DNA of 6,919 bases. Origin: an uncultured Pseudomonadota bacterium (GTDB lineage Bacteria; Lernaellota; Lernaellaia; Lernaellales; Lernaellaceae). Below the pieces are notes generated by a model that was given only the letters and a program-made list of their open reading frames with translations, did no database searches and was not told the origin of the DNA. The stretch lies in assembly GCA_937967875.1 (NCBI GenBank), contig CALBTQ010000100.1, positions 1 to 6,919 on the forward strand, written 5' to 3'. The position numbers and the translations under genes are program-made. Numbering within the stretch: position 1 is the stretch's first letter; each line of letters begins with the position of its first letter. Positions 1 to 5,857 of this stretch are shown here, piece by piece.

Positions 1-55
1 GATACGGCGACCACCTACTTCTACACTCTTTCCCTACACGACGCTCTTCCGATCT
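1..55 (+). other. Residual Illumina P5/TruSeq adapter (non-genomic)
   Basis: Bases 1-15 match the P5 flow-cell oligo from its fourth base. Bases 22-55 match the read-1 sequencing-primer part exactly, ending in the diagnostic GCTCTTCCGATCT. Bases 16-21 read TACTTC where the standard oligo has GAGATC, so three bases differ, perhaps through consensus errors at a low-quality contig end. The match is recalled from the known adapter sequence and was not searched. The natural sequence begins at about base 56. Nothing in this stretch should be annotated as biology, and any gene start that uses base 55 is an artefact. Confidence 0.97.
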
Positions 56-714
56 TGGAATTCGTGGGCGACGACGTGAAGCGGCTGGAAAAAGAACTGC
101 GTCCGGGCTGCGGCCGCAAGGTGAAGCTGCACTATGAAAACGCGATCCGCGACCGCGCGATCATCGAAATGCTGTTCTCCACCGCGATGCGCATCGGCGA
201 ACTGAGCGAGCTGAACCTGGAAGACATCGACCTGGAAGGCCGCACCGTGCACATCAAAGGCAAGGGCAACCGCGACCGCATGCTGGTGCTGGGCAACGTC
301 TCCACGATCGAAGCGCTCAAAGACTATCTGAAAATCCGCAAGGGCATGGAAGGCGATCCGGGCGCGCTGTTCCTGAACCGGTTCGGCGGCCGCCTGTCGA
401 TCTTCGCCATCGAAAACCTGTTCGAGCGCATCCGCAAGGCCGCCGGCATCCGCCGCCGCCTGACCCCGCACGCGCTGCGCCACACGATGGCGACCATGCT
501 GCTCAACAACGGCAAGGACATCCGCCAGGTGCAGAACATTCTGGGCCACAGCAGCGCCGTGACCACCCAGATCTACCAGGAAGTCGCGCCGCGCCGTCAG
601 CGCAAAGTGCTGGCCGCCTTCAACGCCGACGACCGCCTGGCCGTGATGAACATGGAAGAGGCGCCCGCGCCCAAGCGCCCGCGCACCATTCGCCGCCGCA
701 AGGGCGATAAATAA
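56..714 (+). CDS. Tyrosine recombinase/integrase (XerC/D-like), 5'-truncated
   Basis: This is the catalytic domain of a tyrosine site-specific recombinase, which cuts and rejoins DNA through a 3'-phosphotyrosine intermediate. Counting the codon at 55-57 as residue 1, the full active site is visible: Arg46 in AMRIGEL, Lys70 in the IKGKGNRDR beta-hairpin, His139 and Arg142 in LTPHALRHTMAT, His165 in ILGHSS and nucleophile Tyr174 in TTQIYQEV. The N-terminal SAM-like DNA-binding domain, usually about 100 residues, is missing because the contig begins here. The TTG at 55-57 takes its T from the adapter, so it is not a start. About 45 residues follow Tyr174, longer than typical XerC/D ends, and they finish in a strongly basic tail (KRPRTIRRRKGDK). 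It could be a housekeeping Xer protein or a mobile-element integrase; with no neighbours upstream this cannot be decided. The intact catalytic residues suggest the full-length protein is active. Confidence 0.93.
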
Positions 715-722
715 GCGTCGAT

Positions 723-740
723 CGACCGTACGGTCGTTTT
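723..740 (+). terminator. Rho-independent terminator after the recombinase gene
   Basis: CGACCGTACGGTCG is a perfect 14-base dyad directly followed by TTTT, starting 8 nt after the recombinase stop codon. Folded with a GTAC loop it gives a 5-bp GC-rich stem plus a U-tract, a compact intrinsic terminator. It would end recombinase transcription before the next plus-strand gene. Confidence 0.7.
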
Positions 741-759
741 AGCGCGAACAACCTCTCAG

Positions 760-790
760 CGGACCGGACCGCCTTGCGCGGTTCGGTCCG
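760..790 (+). terminator. Strong hairpin, possible second terminator
   Basis: Bases 760-772 pair with 778-790 over 13 bp, all Watson-Crick except one G-U pair, around the 5-nt loop CTTGC. The stem is very GC-rich, but the following bases (TTGTCGT) are only a weak U-tract. It may be a back-up terminator behind the 723-740 hairpin, or a structure in the leader of the gene starting at 831. In the other direction there is no nearby minus-strand gene for it to terminate. Confidence 0.45.
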
Positions 791-819
791 TTGTCGTAAG
801 GTCGCGACTTCCATTTCGA

Positions 820-833
820 CGGAGCGCCCGGTG
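820..833 (+). promoter_or_regulatory. RBS that sets the GTG start at 831
   Basis: CGGAG at 820-824 lies 6 nt before GTG at 831-833. The reading frame is open further upstream to a TTG at 774, but that codon sits inside the 760-790 hairpin, lacks an RBS, and would add a hydrophilic 19-residue leader before the first membrane segment. The GTG is therefore preferred. Confidence 0.65.
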
Positions 834-1607
834 ATCGCCTTTCAGTTGGTCTGCCTGATCTTCCTGCCCATCGCCTACGCGGTGCAGGTGCGCAACGATT
901 ATGAGACGTTGGCGCTGGCGCCGCTGATTTTCCTCAGCGCCTGGGCCGGCGAGGCGTCGTCGATTTACCTTTACGGTTTTTACGGTTACGCCGACGGCTG
1001 GTGGCCGAAGGTCGGCGGCGTGCCGCTGATGGTCGCGGCGATCTGGCCGATGGTGATTCTCTCGGGCCGCGACGTGATCCGCTCGCTGTGGCCCGACGCC
1101 AAAGCCGCGCTGCCGCTGCTGGTGGGCGCGCTGGTGTTCATCGATGCGGCGATGGTCGAGGTGACCGCCGTGCGTTGCGGCCTGTGGAGTTGGACCGAGC
1201 CGGGCTACCTGGGCGTGCCGCTGATCGGGGTGATCGGCTGGGCGTTCTTCGGCTTCGCCGCCACGCTGATCATCGAGAACACGCGCGGGCGGCAGCGGTG
1301 GCTGCTGCTGATCGGCGCGCCGGCGTTGTTGCACGTGTTGCTGGTCGGCTCGTGGTGGGCGCTGTTTCGCTGGGTGGGGCGCGGCGATTGGTTCGTGCTG
1401 TTCGTCGCGGTCATCGTTGTCGCCGCGATCGTCGCGCTGCGCCGCCGGCCGTATCAAATGCCGCTAAATGTCGCGGGCGTGCGGATGATCGCCGGGGGCA
1501 TCTTCGTGGGGTTGTTGCTGTTCGCCGAACCGACCGCCGGGCGCGTGTGGCTGCACGTCGGCCTCACGTCGATCCCCTACGCGCTGGCCACGCGCTTCAG
1601 ACTATAG
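831..1607 (+). CDS. Multi-pass membrane protein, CruF/DUF422-like
   Basis: The product is a 258-residue, very hydrophobic protein with about seven to nine predicted membrane segments (roughly residues 3-20, 27-42, 62-78, 93-115, 126-148, 155-173, 180-197, 210-228 and 235-250). Two stretches share a signature: E41...GWW58...GVPLMVAAIW72 and E110...GLWSW121...GVPLIGVIGW137. Both contain GVPL-x5-W preceded by Trp-rich residues and, 20-24 residues before the Pro, a Glu. This resembles, from memory, the carotenoid-biosynthesis membrane families (CruF/DUF422 hydratases and CrtYc/CrtYd lycopene cyclase domains), where an acidic residue and a G-x-P-L turn lie near the active site. The link is weak and the function remains unproven. 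The gene follows the recombinase but is separated from it by terminator-like hairpins, so it is probably transcribed on its own, although no clear promoter was seen. Its 3' end overlaps the convergent oxidoreductase gene by 6 nt. A UbiA-type prenyltransferase nearby would fit isoprenoid chemistry. Confidence 0.8.
   Translation: MIAFQLVCLIFLPIAYAVQVRNDYETLALAPLIFLSAWAGEASSIYLYGFYGYADGWWPKVGGVPLMVAAIWPMVILSGRDVIRSLWPDAKAALPLLVGALVFIDAAMVEVTAVRCGLWSWTEPGYLGVPLIGVIGWAFFGFAATLIIENTRGRQRWLLLIGAPALLHVLLVGSWWALFRWVGRGDWFVLFVAVIVVAAIVALRRRPYQMPLNVAGVRMIAGGIFVGLLLFAEPTAGRVWLHVGLTSIPYALATRFRL
1602..1607. other. Shared palindromic stop, convergent overlap
   Basis: The palindrome CTATAG holds the TAG stop of the plus-strand membrane protein (1605-1607) and the TAG stop of the minus-strand oxidoreductase (1602-1604). 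The two genes overlap tail to tail by exactly 6 nt, which leaves no room for a terminator between them. Confidence 0.9.
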
Positions 1608-2276
1608 GTAGTTTTTCTCCCGATACGATTCGACGACCGCCGCGTACTGCTCCGGGTTGCGCGCGAAAACGAACTTGCGCATGACCGCGCGGTCGAGCGC
1701 ATAGGCGGCGCGTTGGCCGAACGAGCGCGGCCGTTGGGCGCGAATGTCGGCCAGAAGTTTGTCGGCGGCGCGCGTCAGCTCCGGGCGCAGCGAAGCCGGT
1801 TCGATCTTCGCGGGGATGCCCACCGCGCGGAATAAAAAGCCCGACAGGCGCGTGTGGATTATGTCCTGCAGGCCCAGCAGGTTGCGGGCGATTTTCTTGC
1901 CGCCCATCATGCCGACGCACGAAAGTGCCAGCGTGTATTTTTCTTCCAGGTGCAGCGGGAAGCCCAACGTGTAGGAGATGCGCTCGTAGAAACGTTTGTA
2001 CAGCGCGGTGACGTTGGCGTTGCGCACCGGCGCGCCGACGACGAAACCGTCGGCCCGGCGCATGCGTTCGACGATGTCGTCCATGTCGTCGCGCAGCACG
2101 CACCGACCGGTGCGCAGGCAGGCGAAGCAGCCGCGGCAATCGCCGATGTTCGCCTCGCGCAGATTCAGCCGGTCGACCTGCGCGCCGTTTTCAGCGAGAT
2201 GCGCCGCCACGATATCGAGGCTGCCGGCGATGAAGCCGCCTTCCTTGGGATTGCCGTTGACGACCATAATCTTCAT
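1602..2276 (-). CDS. Flavodoxin-fold NAD(P)H:FMN oxidoreductase with 4-Cys Fe-S motif
   Basis: This 224-residue protein has the flavodoxin-like fold of the NADPH-dependent FMN reductase/iron-sulfur flavoprotein group: a first beta strand and FMN phosphate loop (MKIMVVNGNPKEGG, residues 1-14), then a Cys cluster C47-x2-C50-x2-C53-x5-C59, then DDMDDIVERMRRADGFVVGAPV (64-84), where the last part corresponds to the FMN-isoalloxazine loop. The spacing C-x2-C-x2-C-x5-C fits the compact C-x2-C-x2-C-x4-7-C cluster motif of archaeal/anaerobe iron-sulfur flavoproteins, so it may carry a [4Fe-4S] cluster passing electrons to FMN. The usual Tyr in the PVY loop is replaced by Arg (APVRNANVT, 82-90), and the C-terminal 60 residues are rich in basic residues. 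The start is well supported: AAGGAG (2284-2289, read on the minus strand) lies 7 nt before ATG 2276. The protein looks cytosolic. It is the last of three minus-strand genes, 267 nt beyond the prenyltransferase, and its electron acceptor is unknown. Confidence 0.88.
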   Translation of the reverse strand: MKIMVVNGNPKEGGFIAGSLDIVAAHLAENGAQVDRLNLREANIGDCRGCFACLRTGRCVLRDDMDDIVERMRRADGFVVGAPVRNANVTALYKRFYERISYTLGFPLHLEEKYTLALSCVGMMGGKKIARNLLGLQDIIHTRLSGFLFRAVGIPAKIEPASLRPELTRAADKLLADIRAQRPRSFGQRAAYALDRAVMRKFVFARNPEQYAAVVESYREKNYL

Positions 2277-2414
2277 TGCAAATCTCCTTGAGGCGGTGGG
2301 AACGTATCCAGTGTAGGGGCGACGCGGCGCTCACCGCAAGGGCGCGCTTGCATCTCCGCTTGACGATTTTTCGAACCGGGGAGATTCGCTTCATACCTCC
2401 TCTTGACGAAATGA

Positions 2415-2444
2415 ATATTAGCCATTAACGCACACGTACGTTAA
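2415..2444 (-). promoter_or_regulatory. Possible sigma-70-like promoter of the oxidoreductase gene
   Basis: On the minus strand TTAACG (2444-2439) and TAATAT (2420-2415) are separated by 18 nt and each matches the consensus at about four of six positions. The site lies inside the 13-bp inverted repeat in an unusually AT-rich patch, and would give a leader of roughly 130 nt. The evidence is weak. Confidence 0.25.
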
Positions 2445-2451
2445 TGGCTAA
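2418..2451. repeat. Perfect 13-bp inverted repeat (operator or terminator)
   Basis: TTAGCCATTAACG (2418-2430) and CGTTAATGGCTAA (2439-2451) are perfect reverse complements around the 8-nt spacer CACACGTA. The repeat stands in the 267-nt gap between the prenyltransferase stop and the oxidoreductase start. As RNA on the minus strand it is a stem followed by TATTCATTTC, a poor U-tract, so it would be a weak terminator for the prenyltransferase transcript. As DNA it resembles a dimeric repressor operator covering the possible promoter of the oxidoreductase gene. No repressor gene is visible in the window. The rest of the gap holds only the oxidoreductase RBS and a short direct repeat (CTTGACGA at 2359 and 2402). 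Confidence 0.75.
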
Positions 2452-2543
2452 AAATATCCAATTGTTTTTGGCGTCTCAACCGTCCGCTCATATCGATGGT
2501 TCGGAAGTTCACAAACGAATCGGCGATACCATGAAATGACTGA

Positions 2544-3428
2544 TTAGAGATAAATGTTTTCCGGCAGCCCGGCGGCGAGCCACAGCGCAGTGCAGGCGAG
2601 GTAGGCCAGCAGCATCGCCGTGCCCAGGAAGGTGACGACGATGCAGTCGGCGGTCGTCGGCCCGCGACGCAGGATCGGGCGCAACAGAAGGAATTGCAGC
2701 ACCGGCCCGAAACCCATCAACGTTTCCTTCACCCCGTAGAAACCCAGCACGAAACCGAGCAGCACGATCGCCAACGACGCCAGCAGCAATGCGTTGATGA
2801 TCTTATGCGTGGTCGCCACGCCGTGCACCAGCGGGTAGGTCGGCACGCCGGCGCGGCGGTCGCCGTCCAGGTCGCGCAGGTCGTAGAGAATTTCGTACGA
2901 CTGCTCGAAGGGCACGAAGTAGAGCATCAACGCGACGATCCCCGGCCAGGCGATCTGCGCGGCGAAACCCGCGTGCGCCAGCGGGTAAAGGAAACACGAG
3001 GTAACGAAGCCCAAACCCGACAGCAGGTTCTTGAGCAGGTAGACGTTCTTCAATCGCCGCCGTCCGCCGGGAAAGGGGATGATGCGGAAGCTGTAGACCA
3101 GCCCGACCGCCTGCATGAACAGCCGCCAGCCGGTCAGTTCGGGGAACAGCGGCACGGTAACGGCCAGCGAGCCGACCAGCAGCGCGGCCCAGGCGATCAT
3201 GGTGAAGGTCTTGCGCCGCGCGATGCGCTCGCTGCCGGGGATGGCGTTGGCCAGATCTTCCTGCAGATCGCTCACGCGGTTGGCGAGGTTGATCAGCAGC
3301 CAATCGAAACCACCGATCAGCGCGATCCACCACAGGTAACGACCGGTCAGCAGCCAGCCGAAAACCAGCGCGCCGCCGACGGCGATCGAGACGATGTGGA
3401 TCCGCAATATGGAAAACAGTTCCTTCAC
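2544..3428 (-). CDS. UbiA-superfamily prenyltransferase
   Basis: This is a 294-residue integral membrane enzyme of the UbiA superfamily, which transfers an isoprenyl chain from a prenyl diphosphate to an acceptor such as a quinone ring precursor, chlorophyllide, glycerol phosphate or a carotenoid. Both Mg2+/diphosphate-binding motifs are intact: N50-x3-D54-x3-D58 (NRVSDLQED) and D183LRDLDGD190, followed by RRAGVPTYP. The linking stretch RRLKNVYLLKNLLSGLGF (124-141) carries the conserved Lys-rich loop. About eight to nine hydrophobic segments and the length are normal for the family. The start is GTG at 3428, with AAGG (3435-3438, minus strand) 6 nt upstream; no Met codon follows for 75 residues. 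The gene lies 72 nt downstream of the large lipoprotein gene on the same strand and may be co-transcribed. The acceptor cannot be told from sequence. A quinone role is the default; a carotenoid (lycopene elongase-type) role is an alternative because of the CruF-like gene nearby. No residues look missing. Confidence 0.92.
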   Translation of the reverse strand: MKELFSILRIHIVSIAVGGALVFGWLLTGRYLWWIALIGGFDWLLINLANRVSDLQEDLANAIPGSERIARRKTFTMIAWAALLVGSLAVTVPLFPELTGWRLFMQAVGLVYSFRIIPFPGGRRRLKNVYLLKNLLSGLGFVTSCFLYPLAHAGFAAQIAWPGIVALMLYFVPFEQSYEILYDLRDLDGDRRAGVPTYPLVHGVATTHKIINALLLASLAIVLLGFVLGFYGVKETLMGFGPVLQFLLLRPILRRGPTTADCIVVTFLGTAMLLAYLACTALWLAAGLPENIYL

Positions 3429-3500
3429 GCGTTGCCTTGGCTTGAGTGTTGTTCGGTTCTAGACCATCCGGCGCGAGGAGGCAAGGCGCGAAGGCGCGCG

Positions 3501-5645
3501 TTATTCGTCCAGCGAATCGTGCGGAATGCAGGCCAGCCACAGCGCGTCGTCGGCCTGGAAGGCGATCAGGGTGTTGCCTTGACCGTCCAGCGCGATGGCC
3601 GTGTATTTCCCGATCTTCCCCCACGACGGATAATGGTGGATGCGCCAATCGCCGGTCATGTTCTCGGCGTAACGCAGTTCAGTGCCGAACTCATCCGGTG
3701 GGTAGGAAACATGCAGTGCGTCGTTGGCGTCCACGGCGAGGCTGGGCAGCGTGTTGGAGCCGATATCCATATCGATGTCGGTCGTAAGCGGCACGTTGTC
3801 GACGAGGGTCGCGTGCTGCAAGCCGAGGCCGATGTACACGACGTGTACGCCGCCTTGTGAATCCACGCCTGTCTCGGCCCAGTGACCGTATTCGTAAATG
3901 GCGCCGCCGAGCCAGTCGCCGCTTTTGTTGGTGCGATACGCCAGGTGCGTATTGATACCCGGATCGAAGGTCACGTGTGCGAAACCGTCGACGTCGACGG
4001 CCAGCGAATCCATTTTGTGCGTATTGGGGAATACCGTTTCATTGCTCCACGTGTTGTCGCGAAACACGCCGTATTGAATGCCATTGGCGCCGAAGGCGAG
4101 GTGTACCGCGCCGTCGGGTCCGCGTACAGCGGAGGGGCGCGTGCCGTCGTAGCTGTTGGAAATGGCAAACTCCCGCCAATCGTCGGCATCGCGCCGCAAG
4201 TGGAGCAGGTCGTGGTTCGAGAAAAAGAGATGCACGCGGTCCTGCCCGTCGACGACCAGCGAAGACTCCTTGTCGGAGGTCAGGTAGAAATCGACGTCGC
4301 CGACCGTCTCACCTTGCCATTGACCTTCGACGGTGGTCAGGTAGCGGACCTGCGGTTGGGTGTCCCACTCTTCGTCCCCGAAGAAGTGCATCACGTGCGG
4401 CCGGCCGGTCGAATCGATGTCCATATCGAGATGGTCGCCCGCGTACATGGCGTCGGCCAATCGATGTTTTGACCATTCGCCGCCGAGGCGGGCGGCGTAT
4501 TGCAGGTAGTTGTCGGAATAGGCGATCAGTGGATCGCCGTCGTCGTTGAGCGTCAGGGCCGCCAAGCCGATCGCGTCTGTCGCTTCGTCGGTCAGTGTGT
4601 GGATCTGCCAGTCGTCGCCGTTTTTCTCCGCGTAGCGCACGTAGTTGATCACGGTGTATTTCTCGTCGTCGTCGTCGGGGTTCGCGTCATAGTAAGTGGC
4701 GGTATAAGCGATACGCGCGGTTCCGTCGTTGCCGAGGCGCAGTGACGGAGCGATGTCGGTGTCGACGTCCCGATCGAACGCGTCGAATTGCCAATCGCCG
4801 TCTTTGTATACCGCGTAGTAATTGCCGAAGGCCAGATGCACGACATTGTCGCCGTCCACGGCCAGGGACATGGTGTGCGCGCCGCCGTGGCTGCTGACAT
4901 CCTCATTCGTCCAGTCGGACGATTCGCGGCGGGCGAGGGTTATCCGGCTTCCGTCTGTCGAGGTGGTCATGTAGGCGATCAGCGGCCGGTTGTTTTGATC
5001 CAAAGCGAGGGAGAGGGTGCCCGGCTGAATTTCGCCGGTGAGCACCGTTTCGTTTTGCCATTGTCCGTCGACGTTCGTCGCGTAGTGCAGCGCGCCGCCG
5101 TCGCCGGTCGTGTAAGCGACGTGGAGCGATCCTTGCGCGTCGATGGCGAACGCCGGCAGCGCTTGTCCGCCAACGGATTCCTCGATCGTTTCATGGCTCC
5201 ATTCTCCGCCGGCGAGCACCGCATGTCTGACGCGTTGACCGCGATCGTCGCCGTAGACCATGTGCAGCACGTTGTCGGCGTCGGCGAGCAAAGCGGGCGC
5301 ACTGCCGAAGGTCGCCAGCGATTCGCTTGTCCAGCCGACCGCCGGCGCGAAGCGATGCACAAAGAGCCGGCCGGCCATGGAACCGGCGACGGTGATTCGT
5401 CCGTCGGACAAGGAAACGATCGCCTGGTTGCTTTGCCGGCTGATGCCGCCTTCCAGATACGTGACGGTCAAATCGTCGTCGTCGATTGCCGTGTCATCGT
5501 CGTCGTCGTTGTCGTCGTTGTCGTCATCGTCATTGGAAACGTCATCGTCGTTATCGTCGTCGTCATCGTCGTCGGCGCAGGCGAACAGGGTGAAGGATAC
5601 GACAAAGGCCGCCAATAGGATTGTGAACAAAATCCGATCGTTCAT
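3501..5645 (-). CDS. Secreted repeat lipoprotein with poly-Asp tether (putative beta-propeller)
   Basis: This 714-residue protein is exported and probably lipidated: positively charged start MNDR, hydrophobic segment ILFTILLAAFVVSFTLF, then the lipobox-like LFAC with Cys23 (Phe at -2 is unusual). Residues 25-58 are almost only Asp with some Asn, a flexible acidic tether. Residues 75-706 contain about 14 degenerate repeats of roughly 40-55 residues with the pattern SLAVD-x-G-x-hHhAY...YAT-x2-G-x-W-x2-E-x-V (for example 165-200, 259-288, 634-669). This resembles sialidase/BNR- or kelch-type propeller blades, but no Asp-box (S-x-D-x-G-x-T-W) was seen, so no glycosidase activity is claimed. It ends with CIPHDSLDE, without an anchor or sorting signal. 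Of the in-frame codons TTG 5657, ATG 5648 and ATG 5645, the last is chosen because GGAGG lies 5 nt before it. It diverges from a second member of the family at 6102 and is followed by the prenyltransferase. The specific function is unknown; surface binding is an inference. Confidence 0.9.
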   Translation of the reverse strand: MNDRILFTILLAAFVVSFTLFACADDDDDDDNDDDVSNDDDDNDDNDDDDDTAIDDDDLTVTYLEGGISRQSNQAIVSLSDGRITVAGSMAGRLFVHRFAPAVGWTSESLATFGSAPALLADADNVLHMVYGDDRGQRVRHAVLAGGEWSHETIEESVGGQALPAFAIDAQGSLHVAYTTGDGGALHYATNVDGQWQNETVLTGEIQPGTLSLALDQNNRPLIAYMTTSTDGSRITLARRESSDWTNEDVSSHGGAHTMSLAVDGDNVVHLAFGNYYAVYKDGDWQFDAFDRDVDTDIAPSLRLGNDGTARIAYTATYYDANPDDDDEKYTVINYVRYAEKNGDDWQIHTLTDEATDAIGLAALTLNDDGDPLIAYSDNYLQYAARLGGEWSKHRLADAMYAGDHLDMDIDSTGRPHVMHFFGDEEWDTQPQVRYLTTVEGQWQGETVGDVDFYLTSDKESSLVVDGQDRVHLFFSNHDLLHLRRDADDWREFAISNSYDGTRPSAVRGPDGAVHLAFGANGIQYGVFRDNTWSNETVFPNTHKMDSLAVDVDGFAHVTFDPGINTHLAYRTNKSGDWLGGAIYEYGHWAETGVDSQGGVHVVYIGLGLQHATLVDNVPLTTDIDMDIGSNTLPSLAVDANDALHVSYPPDEFGTELRYAENMTGDWRIHHYPSWGKIGKYTAIALDGQGNTLIAFQADDALWLACIPHDSLDE
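5472..5573 (-). repeat. Asp/Asn codon-rich low-complexity tract of the large lipoprotein
   Basis: The tract codes for residues 25-58: 25 Asp, 4 Asn and only five other residues (V, S, T, A, I). At DNA level it is a run of GAC/GAT/AAC triplets, read as GTC/ATC/GTT on the plus strand, which opens long meaningless antisense frames. Such triplet tracts can change length in frame by slippage. Confidence 0.95.
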
Positions 5646-5649
5646 CATT

Positions 5650-5655
5650 CCCTCC
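5650..5655 (-). promoter_or_regulatory. RBS of the large lipoprotein gene
   Basis: GGAGGG on the minus strand (5655 to 5650) lies 4-5 nt before ATG 5645 but only 1-2 nt before ATG 5648, so it favours the shorter start. A TTG at 5657 would overlap the RBS itself and is unlikely. Confidence 0.75.
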
Positions 5656-5671
5656 AAGGCTGGTCGCGATT

Positions 5672-5700
5672 ACGATAATATTTTTATAAACGAAACGCAA
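5672..5700 (-). promoter_or_regulatory. Possible sigma-70-like promoter close to the large lipoprotein gene
   Basis: On the minus strand TTGCGT (5700-5695) and TATCGT (5677-5672) are 17 nt apart, each matching the consensus at four of six positions, within the AT-rich run 5671-5690. An overlapping TATTAT (5680-5675) is a better -10 but has no good -35. Transcription from here would give a leader of about 20 nt. Confidence 0.35.
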
Positions 5701-5706
5701 AGAAGT

Positions 5707-5732
5707 TCGGCGCGGCAGGATTACCGCGCCGA
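5707..5732. repeat. GC-rich 9-bp hairpin upstream of the large lipoprotein gene
   Basis: TCGGCGCGG (5707-5715) pairs perfectly with CCGCGCCGA (5724-5732) around the 8-nt loop CAGGATTA. It is not followed by a T-run in either direction, so it is not an obvious terminator. If transcription starts at the sigma-54 site further upstream, this stem lies in the lipoprotein mRNA leader, about 60 nt before the start codon. Confidence 0.6.
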
Positions 5733-5776
5733 GGAGGATTTCACATCCGTATCACCAACAAGGTCATTTTCTTTGG

Positions 5777-5788
5777 ACAGGCGCCTGT
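5777..5788. repeat. 12-bp palindrome ACAGGCGCCTGT
   Basis: The perfect palindrome is flanked by CTTTGG (5771-5776) and CCAAGG (5793-5798), which also pair apart from one T-G wobble, with four unpaired bases (5789-5792) on one side. It could be a dimeric protein-binding site or a hairpin. It lies between the sigma-54-type promoter and the gene start. Confidence 0.5.
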
Positions 5789-5857
5789 TTCGCCAAGGAG
5801 CAGTTCACGAAACTCGGTCTATCTCAAAGATCCATCCGGATGCTCGCCCTGAAGTAG

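Noticed and set aside
774..830. Upstream TTG start for the membrane protein
   Set aside because: The codon is inside a strong hairpin and lacks an RBS, while GTG 831 has CGGAG at good spacing and puts the hydrophobic segment at the N terminus.
756..1457. 233-codon minus-strand open frame
   Set aside because: Antisense to the membrane protein gene; the Arg/Gln/His/Asp-rich translation has no fold-like pattern.
2191..2394. Minus-strand 67-codon frame with AGGAGG just before its ATG
   Set aside because: The purine run is only 1 nt from the ATG, too close for normal initiation. The frame then overlaps the well-supported oxidoreductase start in another frame and is rich in Arg without a pattern.
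3429..3500. Tandem AAGGCGCG copies (3483-3498) as a terminator between the lipoprotein and prenyltransferase genes
   Set aside because: The copies are direct, not inverted, so they form no convincing stem, and no T-run follows on the minus strand.
2694..3860. 388-codon plus-strand open frame
   Set aside because: It runs antisense across the prenyltransferase and the end of the large lipoprotein, both of which have clear family signatures. The translation is rich in Gln, His, Arg and Val without any domain, as expected for a GC-rich shadow frame.
3882..4472. 196-codon plus-strand open frame
   Set aside because: Antisense to the repeat region of the large lipoprotein, with no RBS and no recognisable motif.
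4788..5618. 276-codon plus-strand open frame
   Set aside because: It is antisense to the large lipoprotein; its poly-Val end is simply the complement of the Asp codon tract.
3501..5645. Sialidase/neuraminidase annotation of the large lipoprotein
   Set aside because: The repeats look propeller-like, but no Asp-box motif or catalytic Arg triad could be identified, so an enzyme name is not supported.
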